From Oceanobacillus saliphilus (GTDB lineage Bacteria; Bacillota; Bacilli; Bacillales; Amphibacillaceae), in NCBI RefSeq assembly GCF_023522835.1, contig NZ_JALCZU010000008.1, positions 124,001-188,000 on the forward strand: 64,000 bases of DNA. Direction: 5' to 3'. Positions 1-8,884 of the stretch are shown here, one piece after another. The notes below the pieces were generated by a model. That model had not been told where the DNA came from and made no database searches. It was given only the letters and a program-made list of their open reading frames with translations. The position numbers and the translations under genes were made by a program. Numbering within the stretch: position 1 is the stretch's first letter; every line of letters starts with the position of its first letter.

Positions 1-618
1 ACACCTAGAAACCGGCAAAATATGATTGGTTGGATTGGTGTACGGAATGATGGGGAACATTATGGAGAAAAATTTGTCTACCGTTTTCCAAAACAGGAAA
101 ATGTCTATGGTCCGCAGCAAATTGAAAATCGGATCAACCAAGACAGCGTTATTTCTCAAGAGTTAAACCTTTGGTCGCAAGGTGGTTCGCAAGTTATTCG
201 CGGAAACCTGTTGTCCATTCCGATTAACGATACAATGCTATATGTAGAACCAATATATATTGAATCCTCCAATGAAACATCATTGCCGGAAGTAAAACAA
301 GTTGTCGTTGCTTATCAGGATTATATCGTCATGGAAGCAACGTTTGATAAAGCTTTAGAACGTATACTTGAATTAGCCGCTGGGGAAATCGATGAGAGTG
401 ACCTGCAGCCTGAAGGACCATCAACAGAAGATATCGAAGGAGAACCGGAAGAAGACGTAACAACTGCGCCAGTACCATCCGGAGATGCAGATCAATTATT
501 ACTGGAATTCTCTGAGCTATTTGGTGCTTATCAGGATGCTCTTTCTAATGGCAATTGGGAGGAAGCAGGCGAAATTATGGCAGAGATTGAAATGCGACTG
601 GAACAAGGAAATCAATAA
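1..618 (+). CDS. UPF0182 family membrane protein, C-terminal part (5' partial)
   Basis: The reading frame is open from base 1 (TPRNRQNMIGW...), so the apparent start at 22 is internal and the gene begins before the window. The visible 205 residues match the conserved C-terminal part of UPF0182/COG1615 proteins, large multi-TM proteins of unknown function: a YGPQQIENRINQD stretch followed by a LYVEPIYIES segment. The last ~90 residues form an acidic, low-complexity linker and a short helical tail ending at TAA 618. A terminator follows directly. Family assignment is firm; function is unknown. Confidence 0.88.
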   Translation, partial: TPRNRQNMIGWIGVRNDGEHYGEKFVYRFPKQENVYGPQQIENRINQDSVISQELNLWSQGGSQVIRGNLLSIPINDTMLYVEPIYIESSNETSLPEVKQVVVAYQDYIVMEATFDKALERILELAAGEIDESDLQPEGPSTEDIEGEPEEDVTTAPVPSGDADQLLLEFSELFGAYQDALSNGNWEEAGEIMAEIEMRLEQGNQ

Positions 619-632
619 GATTTGATTAAAAG

Positions 633-671
633 AGATGAGCACTGTGATCCAGGGTGCTCATCTACTTTTTT
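633..671 (+). terminator. Intrinsic terminator of the UPF0182 gene
   Basis: A perfect 10-bp stem, AGATGAGCAC (633-642) with GTGCTCATCT (654-663), is followed by a T run at 666-671. Confidence 0.85.
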
Positions 672-900
672 ACTAGAGCCTACTGGGCAACAATGTATCC
701 CAAAGGGCAAGGGCCCCCACAAGGATTTTAAATGCATTACCACAGTTCGGGTATCTATTTCTGTTATTTACTTTAAGCCAAGCCATTATAGGAAAATTAT
801 TCTAAGGATGCTGTAAGAACGTTCCTTCAGCAGATATTTCCTAGGTGAATGAAATCGCAGCGCTACATATCGATGGGCAAAGTATGATGCTTTTTTATTT
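672..900. other. Intergenic stretch, no gene recognised
   Basis: Nothing convincing is coded here. A 64-codon frame starting at 622 overlaps the terminator and has no ribosome binding site or recognisable protein. The stretch leads into the double-hairpin repeat at 901. Confidence 0.5.
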
Positions 901-981
901 AGCAGATAGAAAACCATAAAACTTTTCTATCTGCATAAGTGCAACTAAGGCTGTCACCGAAAGGCTTGGTGACAACCAAGT
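901..981 (+). repeat. Double-hairpin intergenic repeat, copy 1
   Basis: Two adjacent hairpins: GCAGATAGAAAA / TTTTCTATCTGC (12 bp, 902-934), then GGCTGTCACC / GGTGACAACC (949-977). A second copy with the same layout lies at 35239-35317. Arms differ between copies yet still pair, which suggests that structure is conserved. Copy 2 acts as a terminator; the role of copy 1, which has no upstream gene nearby, is unclear. Confidence 0.6.
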
Positions 982-1056
982 TTTCTAATTGAGAAAGACT
1001 GACTCAAAAAGTCGTGAAAAACGACCTTTGGCCAGCCTCAAAAAAAACGCTATTTT

Positions 1057-1161
1057 TTAGTATCCATAACCGCCGTATGATGCTCCAATAATAATTAACA
1101 AAATAAACAGAACAATAACTAACGCAAAACCGCCTCCATAACCATATCCTCCATGAGACAT
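1057..1161 (-). CDS. YjcZ family sporulation peptide
   Basis: A 34-residue peptide: a Gly/Tyr-rich start ([11 protein letters not shown]), one hydrophobic helix ([17 protein letters not shown], residues 12-28) and a Gly/Tyr tail (YGGYGY). This is the characteristic YjcZ/YrlC-type pattern of tiny sporulation-associated membrane peptides in Bacillaceae. A strong AAAGGAGG site lies 8-9 nt before the ATG. Upstream on the same strand, CATATATTA near 1211-1219 resembles a sigma-K -10 box, but I could not find a convincing -35. The gene is monocistronic. Confidence 0.85.
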   Translation of the reverse strand: MSHGGYGYGGGFALVIVLFILLIIIGASYGGYGY

Positions 1162-1453
1162 GTTTTATCCCTCCTTTAAAATTTTCCCTATAGTGTTTTC
1201 AGATTAATATATGTGCCCTTCCCTTTACTCGACAGGGCGCTTGCCAGTACAAACAGATTTTTCTTATGATATTTATCAAAGCTATTTCCTATTTTATAAT
1301 CAAAAGTTGATTCTAAAAAATCCCTCATGGTAGTGAAAGGAATGGTAAATATAGAAGGTGATACGTCTAATTACCATACAATTAAAAAAAGTGTTATTCT
1401 GAGTAGACACACGAAAAAAGAGACTATTTAACTTATTAAAATGGAGGGAAAGC

Positions 1454-2584
1454 ATGAATCGTAAATACGCAGCTCTTTTGGAGCCTTATCAATTACCAAA
1501 TGGTATCGAAATGAAGAATAGAATGATGATGGCGCCGATGACAAACTACTCTTCTAATCCGGATGGGTCAGTTACCGACGAAGAGGTGAACTATTATATC
1601 CGCCGTTCAAAAGGAGTTGGTGCAGTCATTACTGCTGTAGCGAACATCACTCCTGGTGGCAAGGGCTTTAAAGGAGAAATTGGCTGCGATCGGGATGAGT
1701 TAATTCCCAGTTTGGCAAAGGTGGCAGATGGAATAAAAAGTCAGGGAGCAAAAGCAATTTTGCAGATTTTCCATGGTGGGAGGATGTGTCCTCCAGATCT
1801 TATTCCAGATGGTGATGTAGTAGCCCCAAGCAGTATTCCTGCTGTAAGAGGAGCAACACCGGAAATAGAGCCAAGAGTGTTATCTGTTGAAGAAATCGAA
1901 GAAATTATAGAGGCTTTTGGCCAGGCTACACGCCGGGCGATTGAAGCGGGATTTGATGGAGTTGAAATACATGGAGCGAATGGATATCTCATTCAGCAAT
2001 TTTTCTCACCTCATTCCAATCGTCGGGACGATCAATTTGGTGGCAATCTAGAAAAACGAATGAACTTCCCGCTGGCAGTAGTTGATAAAGTCCAACATAC
2101 CGTAAAAGAATATGCAAAGGAACCATTCATTGTTGGTTATCGTTTTACACCGGAAGAGCCAGAAACACCTGGAATTACGATGAGAGATACACTTAAGCTT
2201 GTGGATGTGCTTGCAAATAAGGGGCTGGATTATCTTCATGTTTCATTAATGGATTTTTGGTCGAAAGCAAGAAGAGAAGCCGACACTACAAAAACCCGTG
2301 TGGAGTTGCTTCAAGAAACAATCGGCAATCGGGTTCCACTAATCGGTGTAGGTTCATTATATACAGCTGATGATGCAGCGGCGGCCATAGAGACGGGAAT
2401 TGAATTTTTAGCTCTTGGAAGGGAACTGGTTATTGATCCAGACTGGGTGCAGAAAATAGAAGCTGGAAACGAAGCGGATATTCAAACAAAGTTAGATTTA
2501 AATGCAAAAGAAGCTTTAGTCATTCCAGATGCTTTCTGGAATGTAATCACGTCAGTATCAGGCTGGTTCCCTGGTGTAAAGTGA
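1454..2584 (+). CDS. NADH:flavin oxidoreductase, old yellow enzyme family (YqiG/NamA-like)
   Basis: 376 residues, a TIM-barrel FMN enzyme that probably reduces activated C=C bonds with NAD(P)H. Visible family marks: HGGR at 107-110, HGANGYL at 173-179 running into FFSPHSNRRDDQFGG (183-197), the typical FMN/substrate-binding signature, and GVGSLYTADDA near 297 with ALGRELVIDP near 320 for phosphate binding. Length matches B. subtilis YqiG. GGAGGG precedes the ATG, and a strong terminator follows. The physiological substrate cannot be read from sequence. Confidence 0.9.
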   Translation: MNRKYAALLEPYQLPNGIEMKNRMMMAPMTNYSSNPDGSVTDEEVNYYIRRSKGVGAVITAVANITPGGKGFKGEIGCDRDELIPSLAKVADGIKSQGAKAILQIFHGGRMCPPDLIPDGDVVAPSSIPAVRGATPEIEPRVLSVEEIEEIIEAFGQATRRAIEAGFDGVEIHGANGYLIQQFFSPHSNRRDDQFGGNLEKRMNFPLAVVDKVQHTVKEYAKEPFIVGYRFTPEEPETPGITMRDTLKLVDVLANKGLDYLHVSLMDFWSKARREADTTKTRVELLQETIGNRVPLIGVGSLYTADDAAAAIETGIEFLALGRELVIDPDWVQKIEAGNEADIQTKLDLNAKEALVIPDAFWNVITSVSGWFPGVK

Positions 2585-2595
2585 CGATAATGTTA

Positions 2596-2632
2596 AAAAG
2601 GGTTAACCAATTATATTGGTAACCCCTTTTTT
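2596..2632 (+). terminator. Intrinsic terminator after the OYE gene
   Basis: AAAGGGTTAACCAA pairs with TTGGTAACCCCTTTT around a short loop and ends in a T run at 2627-2632. Confidence 0.85.
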
Positions 2633-2687
2633 GCTTGGGAAACTATAAAATTTTAACGATGTGGATAACTTAGTTACCGAAACAGCC

Positions 2688-2960
2688 ACGTCTAGCGCAA
2701 GCGGACCAGGGACTAGCGAGACTTCCCTCACCTCATGACAATCTAAATCAACATCGGTTCTGGTGCTTAAAGAAGGCCGACTAAGAACGGGCTACGCCCA
2801 ACGCCGGCATACCCCTACATTGCAAGGGGCATGTTTCCTTTATCTCCTACGTAGGAATGTTCAACAAGTTGAACCACCCCACAGTTCGGGGCGCAGTCCG
2901 TTCGTCCCTAACCGGGCGCTTGCGCTTTTGTTCCTTGGGAGGTTAGAAGCGTTAACTAGT
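2688..2960. repeat. Large GC-rich dispersed-repeat-like element
   Basis: A block clearly more GC-rich than its neighbours. It is bounded by inverted motifs AGCGCAAGCG (~2694) and CGCTTGCGCT (~2919), with internal inverted pieces (CAACAAGTTG, CCCCACAGTTCGGGG). Bacillaceae genomes commonly carry intergenic repeats ending in CGCTTGCGCTTTT, and this looks like one. A 66-codon frame inside it (2763-2963) is an artefact of base composition. Function is unknown; a structured RNA is possible. Confidence 0.55.
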
Positions 2961-3012
2961 TAGTAGGGAAAAGTGAAAAATGATGGCACAACCCGGATTG
3001 TAACTCCACTAG

Positions 3013-3090
3013 AACTCGGGAGAGGCACGCGGTAACTCGGGAGAGGCACGCGGTAACTCGGGAGAGGCAGCTCGGAAGTCGGGAGACGTG
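3013..3090. repeat. 21-bp tandem repeat
   Basis: Units start at 3013, 3034 and 3055 with core AACTCGGGAGAGGCACGCGG; a degenerate fourth unit starts near 3076. A diverged piece (AACTCGGGAGAGCCGCC) recurs near 3834, downstream of the small gene pair, so related DNA flanks that pair on both sides. Confidence 0.75.
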
Positions 3091-3201
3091 GGACCAGTGT
3101 TCCTGTCCCTATGGTCCTTTAACCATAATCAAATTATGTATTGTTTGGATAAATTAAAATTCGCACTTTAGAATTTGTTATAATTAAAGTGAGGTGATTC
3201 T

Positions 3202-3486
3202 ATGGAGTTTATTAGTAAAGAAACGCTTGACAAGTATTTAGGAGACAAATCTAACGTACATTTAGAAGATCTTACTCAAGTGATTGAAGAGCAATTTGGA
3301 GTAGTAGTTAAAATAGAAAAAAATAATGAACTAGAACGAATAACAAAAGAGTTATCTGAAAATGATGAATTAATAAGAAAAGTAAAAAAAGCACGTGAAA
3401 AAAGAAAACCTGGATTTCCATCTTATATTAGAAATAAAGAAGATTTTTTAAAATTAGCAAAAGAGGCTAATGAAAATGCCAAGTAA
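3202..3486 (+). CDS. Small hypothetical protein, first of an overlapping pair
   Basis: 94 residues, charged and mostly helical, with a Lys/Arg-rich middle (KVKKAREKRK near 60). GTGAGGTGATTCT precedes the ATG. It overlaps the next small gene by about 11 bases. A short charged protein followed by an overlapping short protein is the layout of many toxin-antitoxin modules, but I do not recognise either family, so that is only a structural resemblance. Repeats on both sides and an AT-rich composition suggest acquired DNA. Confidence 0.55.
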   Translation: MEFISKETLDKYLGDKSNVHLEDLTQVIEEQFGVVVKIEKNNELERITKELSENDELIRKVKKAREKRKPGFPSYIRNKEDFLKLAKEANENAK

Positions 3487-3719
3487 TCAAACGTACGAAA
3501 TTATTTGGAATCCTGATGTTGTAATTGACCTTGCACAAAATATAAAGTATGCAAAAACTACTATTAATGATGTTTATGATAAAACGAATGTGTTACTTGG
3601 TACTAAACCTGATATAACCGGTCATAAAGTAATATTTAAAGGTTTCGAATACAACGGATATAAACGAGAGAAGTGCTGAAATCTTTTATGGTATTGACCC
3701 AAGCAAAGGTTGGGATTAA
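3476..3719 (+). pseudogene. Small hypothetical protein, probably frameshifted
   Basis: Starts at ATG 3476 (MPSNQTYEIIW..., alternative ATG 3470) and stops at 3679 as read. Removing one G of the GG at 3656-3657 opens a longer frame, ...EYNDINERSAEIFYGIDPSKGWD, ending at TAA 3717-3719. The abrupt YKREKC end and the sensible downstream frame suggest a recent +1 frameshift or a sequencing error. Family not recognised. Confidence 0.5.
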
Positions 3720-4008
3720 ATAGTGACAAAAACACGAACTAGTCATTTTACGTTGCTAATAGTATTTTATCTTCTAAAACGAAACCCTCTCTTTTCCCTC
3801 TCTCACTACTTTGAAAACAGTCCATTACATGCCAACTCGGGAGAGCCGCCCAAAAACTCAGACGAGGCATCTCCCTTGCGTTCAAGCAAAGCACTTTTTT
3901 GCATATGTAAATTTTCATTTCTAAGATAATTACTTTTAGACTAATATCTCAAAGTTTGCATACATATTGGAGTTTGAAAAAATCATCAATTTATAGCTAT
4001 TGTCCAGA
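3720..4008. other. Intergenic stretch with a repeat remnant
   Basis: No gene seen. It contains a diverged copy of the CTCGGGAGAG repeat core (~3834-3880) followed by T-rich DNA. Confidence 0.45.
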
Positions 4009-4224
4009 TTATCTCCTCTTAAACTTGTACTTCTGTTCTGTTTTTTCAATAATATCTTTTTCAACTAATCCATTCACATTTTTTTTAACTTTCCAATATA
4101 GATTTTCATCGTCTGCAATTTCCTCTATTGCTACTGCCTGCGGGTACCTTTGCTCAAGCTGAATCAGGATGCTTACCTCAATAAGGTTAAGGTTATGTTT
4201 CTGTGCGATTTCCAAGTAGTTCAT
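4009..4224 (-). CDS. Small winged-helix-like protein
   Basis: 71 residues; AAGGAG lies 7 nt before the ATG. The pattern of a short helix, a second helix (LIEVSILIQLEQRY), an AIEEIADD turn-helix, then a predicted recognition helix and a KYKFKR wing resembles a minimal MarR-type winged helix, so a DNA-binding role is plausible. It stands alone, divergent from the M20 peptidase gene with 267 bases between, and could be a local regulator. Precise family not recognised. Confidence 0.55.
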   Translation of the reverse strand: MNYLEIAQKHNLNLIEVSILIQLEQRYPQAVAIEEIADDENLYWKVKKNVNGLVEKDIIEKTEQKYKFKRR

Positions 4225-4491
4225 TTAATGTCTCCTTGATCGATTTCCTAAAGAATAATTTTAATTGTATCAAATCAAATTAAAACGTAAAAATGTATTT
4301 ATTACTATCTTCACATTCTAAATATAACTATTTCCCCAGATAATTTCACTATTTGTATACCCAAGATTCTGATGTCGAATGATTTAATTCATTTGTTAGA
4401 TTACGAATAGTTAATATAAAAGTATATAATAAAATATATAAACAATAGTATTTCTTACAGTATATAAAAGTAGAAGTACGGGGAGGACAAA

Positions 4492-5730
4492 ATGCGATTG
4501 CCGATAGTTAAAGAGACGTATAAAAAACTGATGGATGACGAGCGAATCAAATATGCTTTCGAAATGATGAAATCCGATCACGAGAAAACGGTTGCAGATC
4601 AAATAACAATCACAGAAATACCAGCTCCGCCTTTTAAGGAAAGTACCCGTGCGGAATATTATAGGCAGCGTCTAATAGATTTGGACCTGGAAGATGTACA
4701 AATGGATGCGGAAGGAAATGTATTCGGAATAATTCCGGGCACAGGGACCGGACCGAAATTATTCGTTTCTGCTCATCTGGACACCGTTTTCCCAGAAGGA
4801 ACGGATACTACGGTTAAAGAAAAAGATGGAATTCTCTATGCTCCCGGAATAGGGGATGATACAAGGGGGTTAGCTGAAGTATTATCTATTATTCGCGCGC
4901 TGAAGAGTTCCCAGGTTCCGAACATAGGAGATATTATAATCGGAGGAACGGTTGGTGAAGAGGGTGCAGGTAATTTGCGTGGTGTTAAAGCCTTCTTCCA
5001 TAACCATAAAGTAGATGGTTATATTTCGATAGACGGTCCTAATATGAATGCAATTACTTATTTAGGTACTGGAAGCTACCGTTATAAAATTACTTATAAA
5101 GGACCAGGTGGCCATAGTTTTGCAGACTTTGGTTCCCCAAGTGCAATACACGGTTTAGGAAGAGCAATTGCAGAAATTGCTGAACTGCAAACGAAAGAAT
5201 ATCCGAAAACGACATTCTCTGTTGGAGAAGTGAAAGGCGGCAGTTCGGTAAATGCAATCGCCGAGGAAGCGAGTATGACGGTAGATCTGCGCTCCAATAA
5301 CCAACAGGAACTTGCGGATCTTGATCAACTATTTTTAGATATCGTAAAAAAAGCCTGTAGGGATGAAAATAATCGGTGGGGAAGTGATCAGCTTACGGTG
5401 GAAATCGAGCGCTTTGGAAATCGTCCATCTGCACACCAATCAGAAAATGATAGTATTGTTCAAACAGCCTGGGCTGCAATCGAATCAGCAGGTGGTACTC
5501 CTCGTCTGGCAGGCCCAAGTAGTACAGATGCCAATTATCCGATGAGTCTGGGAATTCCTGCAATCACCACTGGAACAGGTGGAAGAGCAGGGGGAGCGCA
5601 TACACTTGCAGAGTGGTATGATCCTGAAAATGGTTATATGGCTGTTCAAAAAAGTGTGATGCTAATCCTTGGGCTCGTAGGAGTTAAAGATGTTTGTGAT
5701 CCGTTGTTATCGGTAATGTCAGAGAACTAA
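4492..5730 (+). CDS. M20/M25/M40 family metallopeptidase (PepT-like)
   Basis: 412 residues; a cytoplasmic two-zinc amidohydrolase or aminopeptidase. Metal and catalytic residues are visible: H95-x-D97 (SAHLDTVFPEG), D122/D123 (GIGDDTRG), the catalytic EE pair at 156-157 (TVGEEGAG), D181 (SIDGPN) and C-terminal H370 (GGAHTLAEWYD). The lid/dimerisation domain starts near 196 (YKITYKGPGGHSF). No signal peptide. GGGGAGG precedes the ATG. Specificity (tripeptides, N-acyl amino acids or carnosine-like dipeptides) cannot be decided. It converges with gltS across a shared terminator. Confidence 0.87.
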   Translation: MRLPIVKETYKKLMDDERIKYAFEMMKSDHEKTVADQITITEIPAPPFKESTRAEYYRQRLIDLDLEDVQMDAEGNVFGIIPGTGTGPKLFVSAHLDTVFPEGTDTTVKEKDGILYAPGIGDDTRGLAEVLSIIRALKSSQVPNIGDIIIGGTVGEEGAGNLRGVKAFFHNHKVDGYISIDGPNMNAITYLGTGSYRYKITYKGPGGHSFADFGSPSAIHGLGRAIAEIAELQTKEYPKTTFSVGEVKGGSSVNAIAEEASMTVDLRSNNQQELADLDQLFLDIVKKACRDENNRWGSDQLTVEIERFGNRPSAHQSENDSIVQTAWAAIESAGGTPRLAGPSSTDANYPMSLGIPAITTGTGGRAGGAHTLAEWYDPENGYMAVQKSVMLILGLVGVKDVCDPLLSVMSEN

Positions 5731-5734
5731 ATAG

Positions 5735-5770
5735 AACCCCCAACCCAACATCTATGTCAGGATGGGGGTT
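5735..5770. terminator. Bidirectional terminator between convergent genes
   Basis: AACCCCCA (5735-5742) pairs with TGGGGGTT (5763-5770), lying between the peptidase stop (5730) and the gltS stop (5785). Confidence 0.7.
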
Positions 5771-5784
5771 AACTAATTTTAATA

Positions 5785-7188
5785 TTAGGTTGTCTTTTTA
5801 CCGAAATAAAGAAGTCCTACCAATAAACCTAAAACGCACATGATGGTTGCGAAAATTAGAAATGGCCATGGACCGAATTGAAAGATTAAGGGTACCGACA
5901 GTGCGGTTACAAGTCCGCCACCTAGAAACGGTTCAAAGATAAGCTGTTTATAGCCAAACCCTTCAAAAGCAGGAGATTTTGCTTCGGGATCTGCAACACG
6001 CATTAAGAGCAGTCCTGTCGCTGTAATTCCCATGGATTGTCCAAAATCACCAATCCCTCTTTCAAGCCAATAGGTAGGTATGATTCTCGGTGCGAGAACA
6101 AAGAATCCAATTACATTCCAAGCAATGCCGACAACTGCAAGCAACAGGAATGGAATAATATGGTCACCAATCACATCGAGTGAAACCGTTCCGATTGCAG
6201 CCAATATTAATACATCAAGAGAAAACCCTTGAATACGACCAACCATTTGCCGATCTAGAATATTCGTATTATCAATTTTATTGAAAAATAGTTGTACGAG
6301 TATTCCCCCAATCATTGCAATCGGGAATAACGGTACATATGTCATGAAATCCGAACCAATTATTGTCCCTTCCGCCCAAATTAATGTTTGCAGTAAAACA
6401 TAACCTACAAGAATTGCCAGACCAATTACCGCGAAATGTAAAGAAAGCGGTTCTATTGATTCAGGCCGTACGGTCATTTTCGCCGCAGGTTCTCTATTTT
6501 CAAACTCCACAATCCCAGCCTTTTTTAAGCTGGAAAAACTCTTAACATCTTTGATAACGGCTGTTTTATTTGTGCGGATACCCCAGTTAATAATGATGAT
6601 TCCGATAATAACACCAGATAAAATACCTATTGTTGCAAGCCCGATAGCAAGGTCATAAGCTTCTGGAAATCCCATTTCTTCAAATGTTCCCCGAAGACCG
6701 GCAGCAGTACCATGTCCACCTTCAAAGGATACTTCAATAAGCGCGCCAACCATTGGTGGAATGCCAAAAAACGGGGTTAATACGAGTAATGTCAATAGAA
6801 TCCCAACGACATACTGCCCCCAGCCAAGTGTCCAGCCAAAAGCAAGTTGCGGTCCACCAACCCGCCATATTTTTGATAAACTTGGAAGTACGGTTCCTAA
6901 AAATAGAGTAGCAAAAACAACGTTGATCATTAATCCCGGTAATTCACTCCAGACATCCATTACTTCAGGTGACATCAATCCAGTCGCCCAAAAAGACGCT
7001 TCTCCTACATAAGGTTCCAATATTCTACCAAGAACTTGTGGACCTAGTATTAAAGCTAAAAAGCCACCTATGACAGATGATGGCAGAAATAAATTTTGCA
7101 GCCATTTTACCCGAACTCTTATCCATTTCCCAATCAGAAGAAACAATCCAAGATATAATAACGCGAATCCAATCTCATTTGGGGTCAT
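5785..7188 (-). CDS. gltS: Sodium/glutamate symporter, GltS family
   Basis: 467 residues with about ten hydrophobic segments in two inverted halves. Marks of GltS include LPSSVIGGFLALILGP near 36-51, the re-entrant motif GGHGTAAGL near 157 and the matching second half GDFGQSMGITATGLLLMR near 385. The product should import glutamate with Na+. AAAGGAGCAGGAAA leads into the ATG. The basic loop near 205-240 is cytoplasmic by the positive-inside rule. Confidence 0.9.
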   Translation of the reverse strand: MTPNEIGFALLYLGLFLLIGKWIRVRVKWLQNLFLPSSVIGGFLALILGPQVLGRILEPYVGEASFWATGLMSPEVMDVWSELPGLMINVVFATLFLGTVLPSLSKIWRVGGPQLAFGWTLGWGQYVVGILLTLLVLTPFFGIPPMVGALIEVSFEGGHGTAAGLRGTFEEMGFPEAYDLAIGLATIGILSGVIIGIIIINWGIRTNKTAVIKDVKSFSSLKKAGIVEFENREPAAKMTVRPESIEPLSLHFAVIGLAILVGYVLLQTLIWAEGTIIGSDFMTYVPLFPIAMIGGILVQLFFNKIDNTNILDRQMVGRIQGFSLDVLILAAIGTVSLDVIGDHIIPFLLLAVVGIAWNVIGFFVLAPRIIPTYWLERGIGDFGQSMGITATGLLLMRVADPEAKSPAFEGFGYKQLIFEPFLGGGLVTALSVPLIFQFGPWPFLIFATIMCVLGLLVGLLYFGKKTT

Positions 7189-7434
7189 TTTCCTGCTCCT
7201 TTACTATTTACTACAATTTATAAGTTTTTACCCCGGATTCTTATCATTAAAACTAAAGCAATAGATAAATAGTTTTATTCTTTTCATTAAATGGTTTACT
7301 ATTTATTTAATACGGTGACTATAGATCTATTTAGCAAGAACAAAAGCGTAAGTGCCCGTTTATGTGTAAGAATTAATTGCTGCGAAAATCTTACACTTTC
7401 TTATATTTAAAAAAACGAAAGTGAGGTCGTGAAT

Positions 7435-7956
7435 TTGAAAAGTAATGTGCAGGAAAACGTGTATTACGTACGAATCGTATCGAATGATTGGTCTCTTTAT
7501 ATTGCTGCAACAGAAAAAGGACTTTGCTTTGTAGGGTCACATGATGAAGGTTACGAGGAAATGAAAAGCTGGTTTGCGATACGCAGATCCAATGCAGTAT
7601 TAATTGAAGATTTGAATAGATTATCAGATTATAAGGAACAGTTACTAGAGTATCTGACAGGCGCAAGAGAGCATTTCCATTTGCCGATTGATTCAATTGG
7701 GACGGATTTTCAAACGGCTGTATGGAATGAACTGCAAAAAATACCATTTGGAAAAACCGCTACATATTCCGATATTGCAGAACAAATCAGAAGACCAGCT
7801 TCAGTCAGGGCTGTTGGGACGGCAATCGGCTCTAATCCTGTATTGATCGTTGTGCCTTGTCACAGAGTTATCGCCAAAAGTGGAAGGATGGCCGGTTATC
7901 GTGGGGGTATACCGATGAAGGAAAGACTGCTTGGACTCGAAAGGTCGCTTGATTAG
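7435..7956 (+). CDS. ogt: Methylated-DNA--protein-cysteine S-methyltransferase
   Basis: 173 residues. The alkyl-acceptor motif PCHRV (Cys142), DNA-binding helix (FGKTATYSDIAEQI) and GTAIGSNP segment are present. The protein transfers O6-alkyl groups from guanine to its own cysteine, a suicide repair reaction. A GTG at 7429 lies only 2 nt after GTGAGG, whereas TTG 7435 is 8 nt after it, so the TTG start is preferred. The N-terminal domain is short and lacks the Ada metal-binding cysteines, which fits a stand-alone Ogt. Confidence 0.9.
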   Translation: MKSNVQENVYYVRIVSNDWSLYIAATEKGLCFVGSHDEGYEEMKSWFAIRRSNAVLIEDLNRLSDYKEQLLEYLTGAREHFHLPIDSIGTDFQTAVWNELQKIPFGKTATYSDIAEQIRRPASVRAVGTAIGSNPVLIVVPCHRVIAKSGRMAGYRGGIPMKERLLGLERSLD

Positions 7957-7991
7957 CGCGATGCCACAAATTTATTCCACAGTATAAGCAT

Positions 7992-8029
7992 AAAAAGCTT
8001 CCTCGCCTTAATGGTAGTGGAAGCTTTTT
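7992..8029. terminator. Terminator after ogt
   Basis: AAAAAGCTTCC pairs with GGAAGCTTTTT around a 16-nt loop, ending in a T run. The symmetrical A/T flanks allow use in both directions. Confidence 0.8.
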
Positions 8030-8104
8030 ATTCTACTTTCTTCATCGGCCAGATCAATACTTTTATCAGGGAACATAATGAAAAGGAGGCAGGAGTTCTG
8101 AATA

Positions 8105-8188
8105 TGTGAACAATGGCATTTTATTTGTGAACTATGGCTTTATTTAAAAAACATTGGCTAATATCCAATAAACATTGGCATTTAGCCG
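8105..8188. repeat. Four degenerate 21-bp tandem repeats
   Basis: Units begin at 8105, 8126, 8147 and 8168 and share an AACAWTGGC core in register (TGTGAACAATGGC, TGTGAACTATGGC, AAAAACATTGGC, ATAAACATTGGC). Arrays of about 20-bp repeats are typical of the ends of IS21-family elements, where the transposase binds, so this may be an orphan IS end. No transposase gene lies nearby. Confidence 0.5.
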
Positions 8189-8257
8189 AATTCGAGCAAT
8201 ACGCCCCCAAATGTCAGGTCCAACTAACATGAGGAGGCGCATTTTTAGAATGGGCTG

Positions 8258-8884
8258 TTATTCGGAGACATTTCCTTCAGCGGGAATTGGATGCTCCTGG
8301 AAGATTTTTGCCAAATGAACAAGGTTGTGACTTGCGGTTTCAATAGTTGATTGTGTGAATTCACTTTTATATCCTTCAGCTTCAATATAAGAAGGTCCGG
8401 GACCTGCTTCTCCAACCCAGTATGCAATCGGATTTGGTGGAATGGCAAATCCTAGCTGTGCAAGTCCAAAAATGAGATCACCAGCTGCATGCTTGGCTCC
8501 ATCTTCATTTCCGGTAACAACAGCCCCGGCTACTTTATTATAAAAAATAGGCTGCCCCTTTTCATTTGTTTCACTGCTGGAACCATTTAATCGTTCCAGC
8601 ACCTTTTTGGAAACACTGCTTTTTTCACCGAGCCACACGGGAGATGCAAGTATGAGAATATCTGCCTGTTTGACTTTTTCTAGTATTTTTGGCCACTCAT
8701 CCCCATCGCCCATATCATCTGCAATGCCATAAGCGACATTATAATCGACTACACGAATTACCTCGGACTTAATATGTTTACTGTCAAAAATTTTAATAAA
8801 ATCTTTTAACAGTGCATCTGTGTTCGATAGTTCATCGGACTTTTTTAATGAACAATTCAGTACTAAGGCTTTTAGGTTTTCCAA
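8258..8884 (-). CDS. NAD(P)H-dependent flavodoxin-fold oxidoreductase
   Basis: About 208 residues from TTG 8884. The first candidate GTG (8893) abuts GAGGAG and is too close, while the TTG is about 9 nt away. A flavodoxin fold is indicated by KALVLNCSLKKS (phosphate-binding loop), ADILILASPVWLGEKSSVSK (the FMN-binding SPVW motif) and an AGAVVTGNEDG loop. It probably binds FMN and reduces quinones, nitro- or azo-compounds with NAD(P)H. Monocistronic, convergent with ogt. Confidence 0.82.
   Translation of the reverse strand: MENLKALVLNCSLKKSDELSNTDALLKDFIKIFDSKHIKSEVIRVVDYNVAYGIADDMGDGDEWPKILEKVKQADILILASPVWLGEKSSVSKKVLERLNGSSSETNEKGQPIFYNKVAGAVVTGNEDGAKHAAGDLIFGLAQLGFAIPPNPIAYWVGEAGPGPSYIEAEGYKSEFTQSTIETASHNLVHLAKIFQEHPIPAEGNVSE

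Noticed and set aside
622-816. 64-codon open frame after the UPF0182 gene
   Set aside because: It overlaps the terminator hairpin, has no ribosome binding site and encodes a composition-driven, unrecognisable peptide.
2763-2963. 66-codon open frame in the GC-rich repeat
   Set aside because: It lies wholly within a repeat with internal palindromes and has no ribosome binding site; better explained as noncoding.
8189-8250. Hairpin ACGCCCCC...GGAGGCG as a strong terminator
   Set aside because: Pairing is broken by several mismatches and no gene on the plus strand ends just before it.
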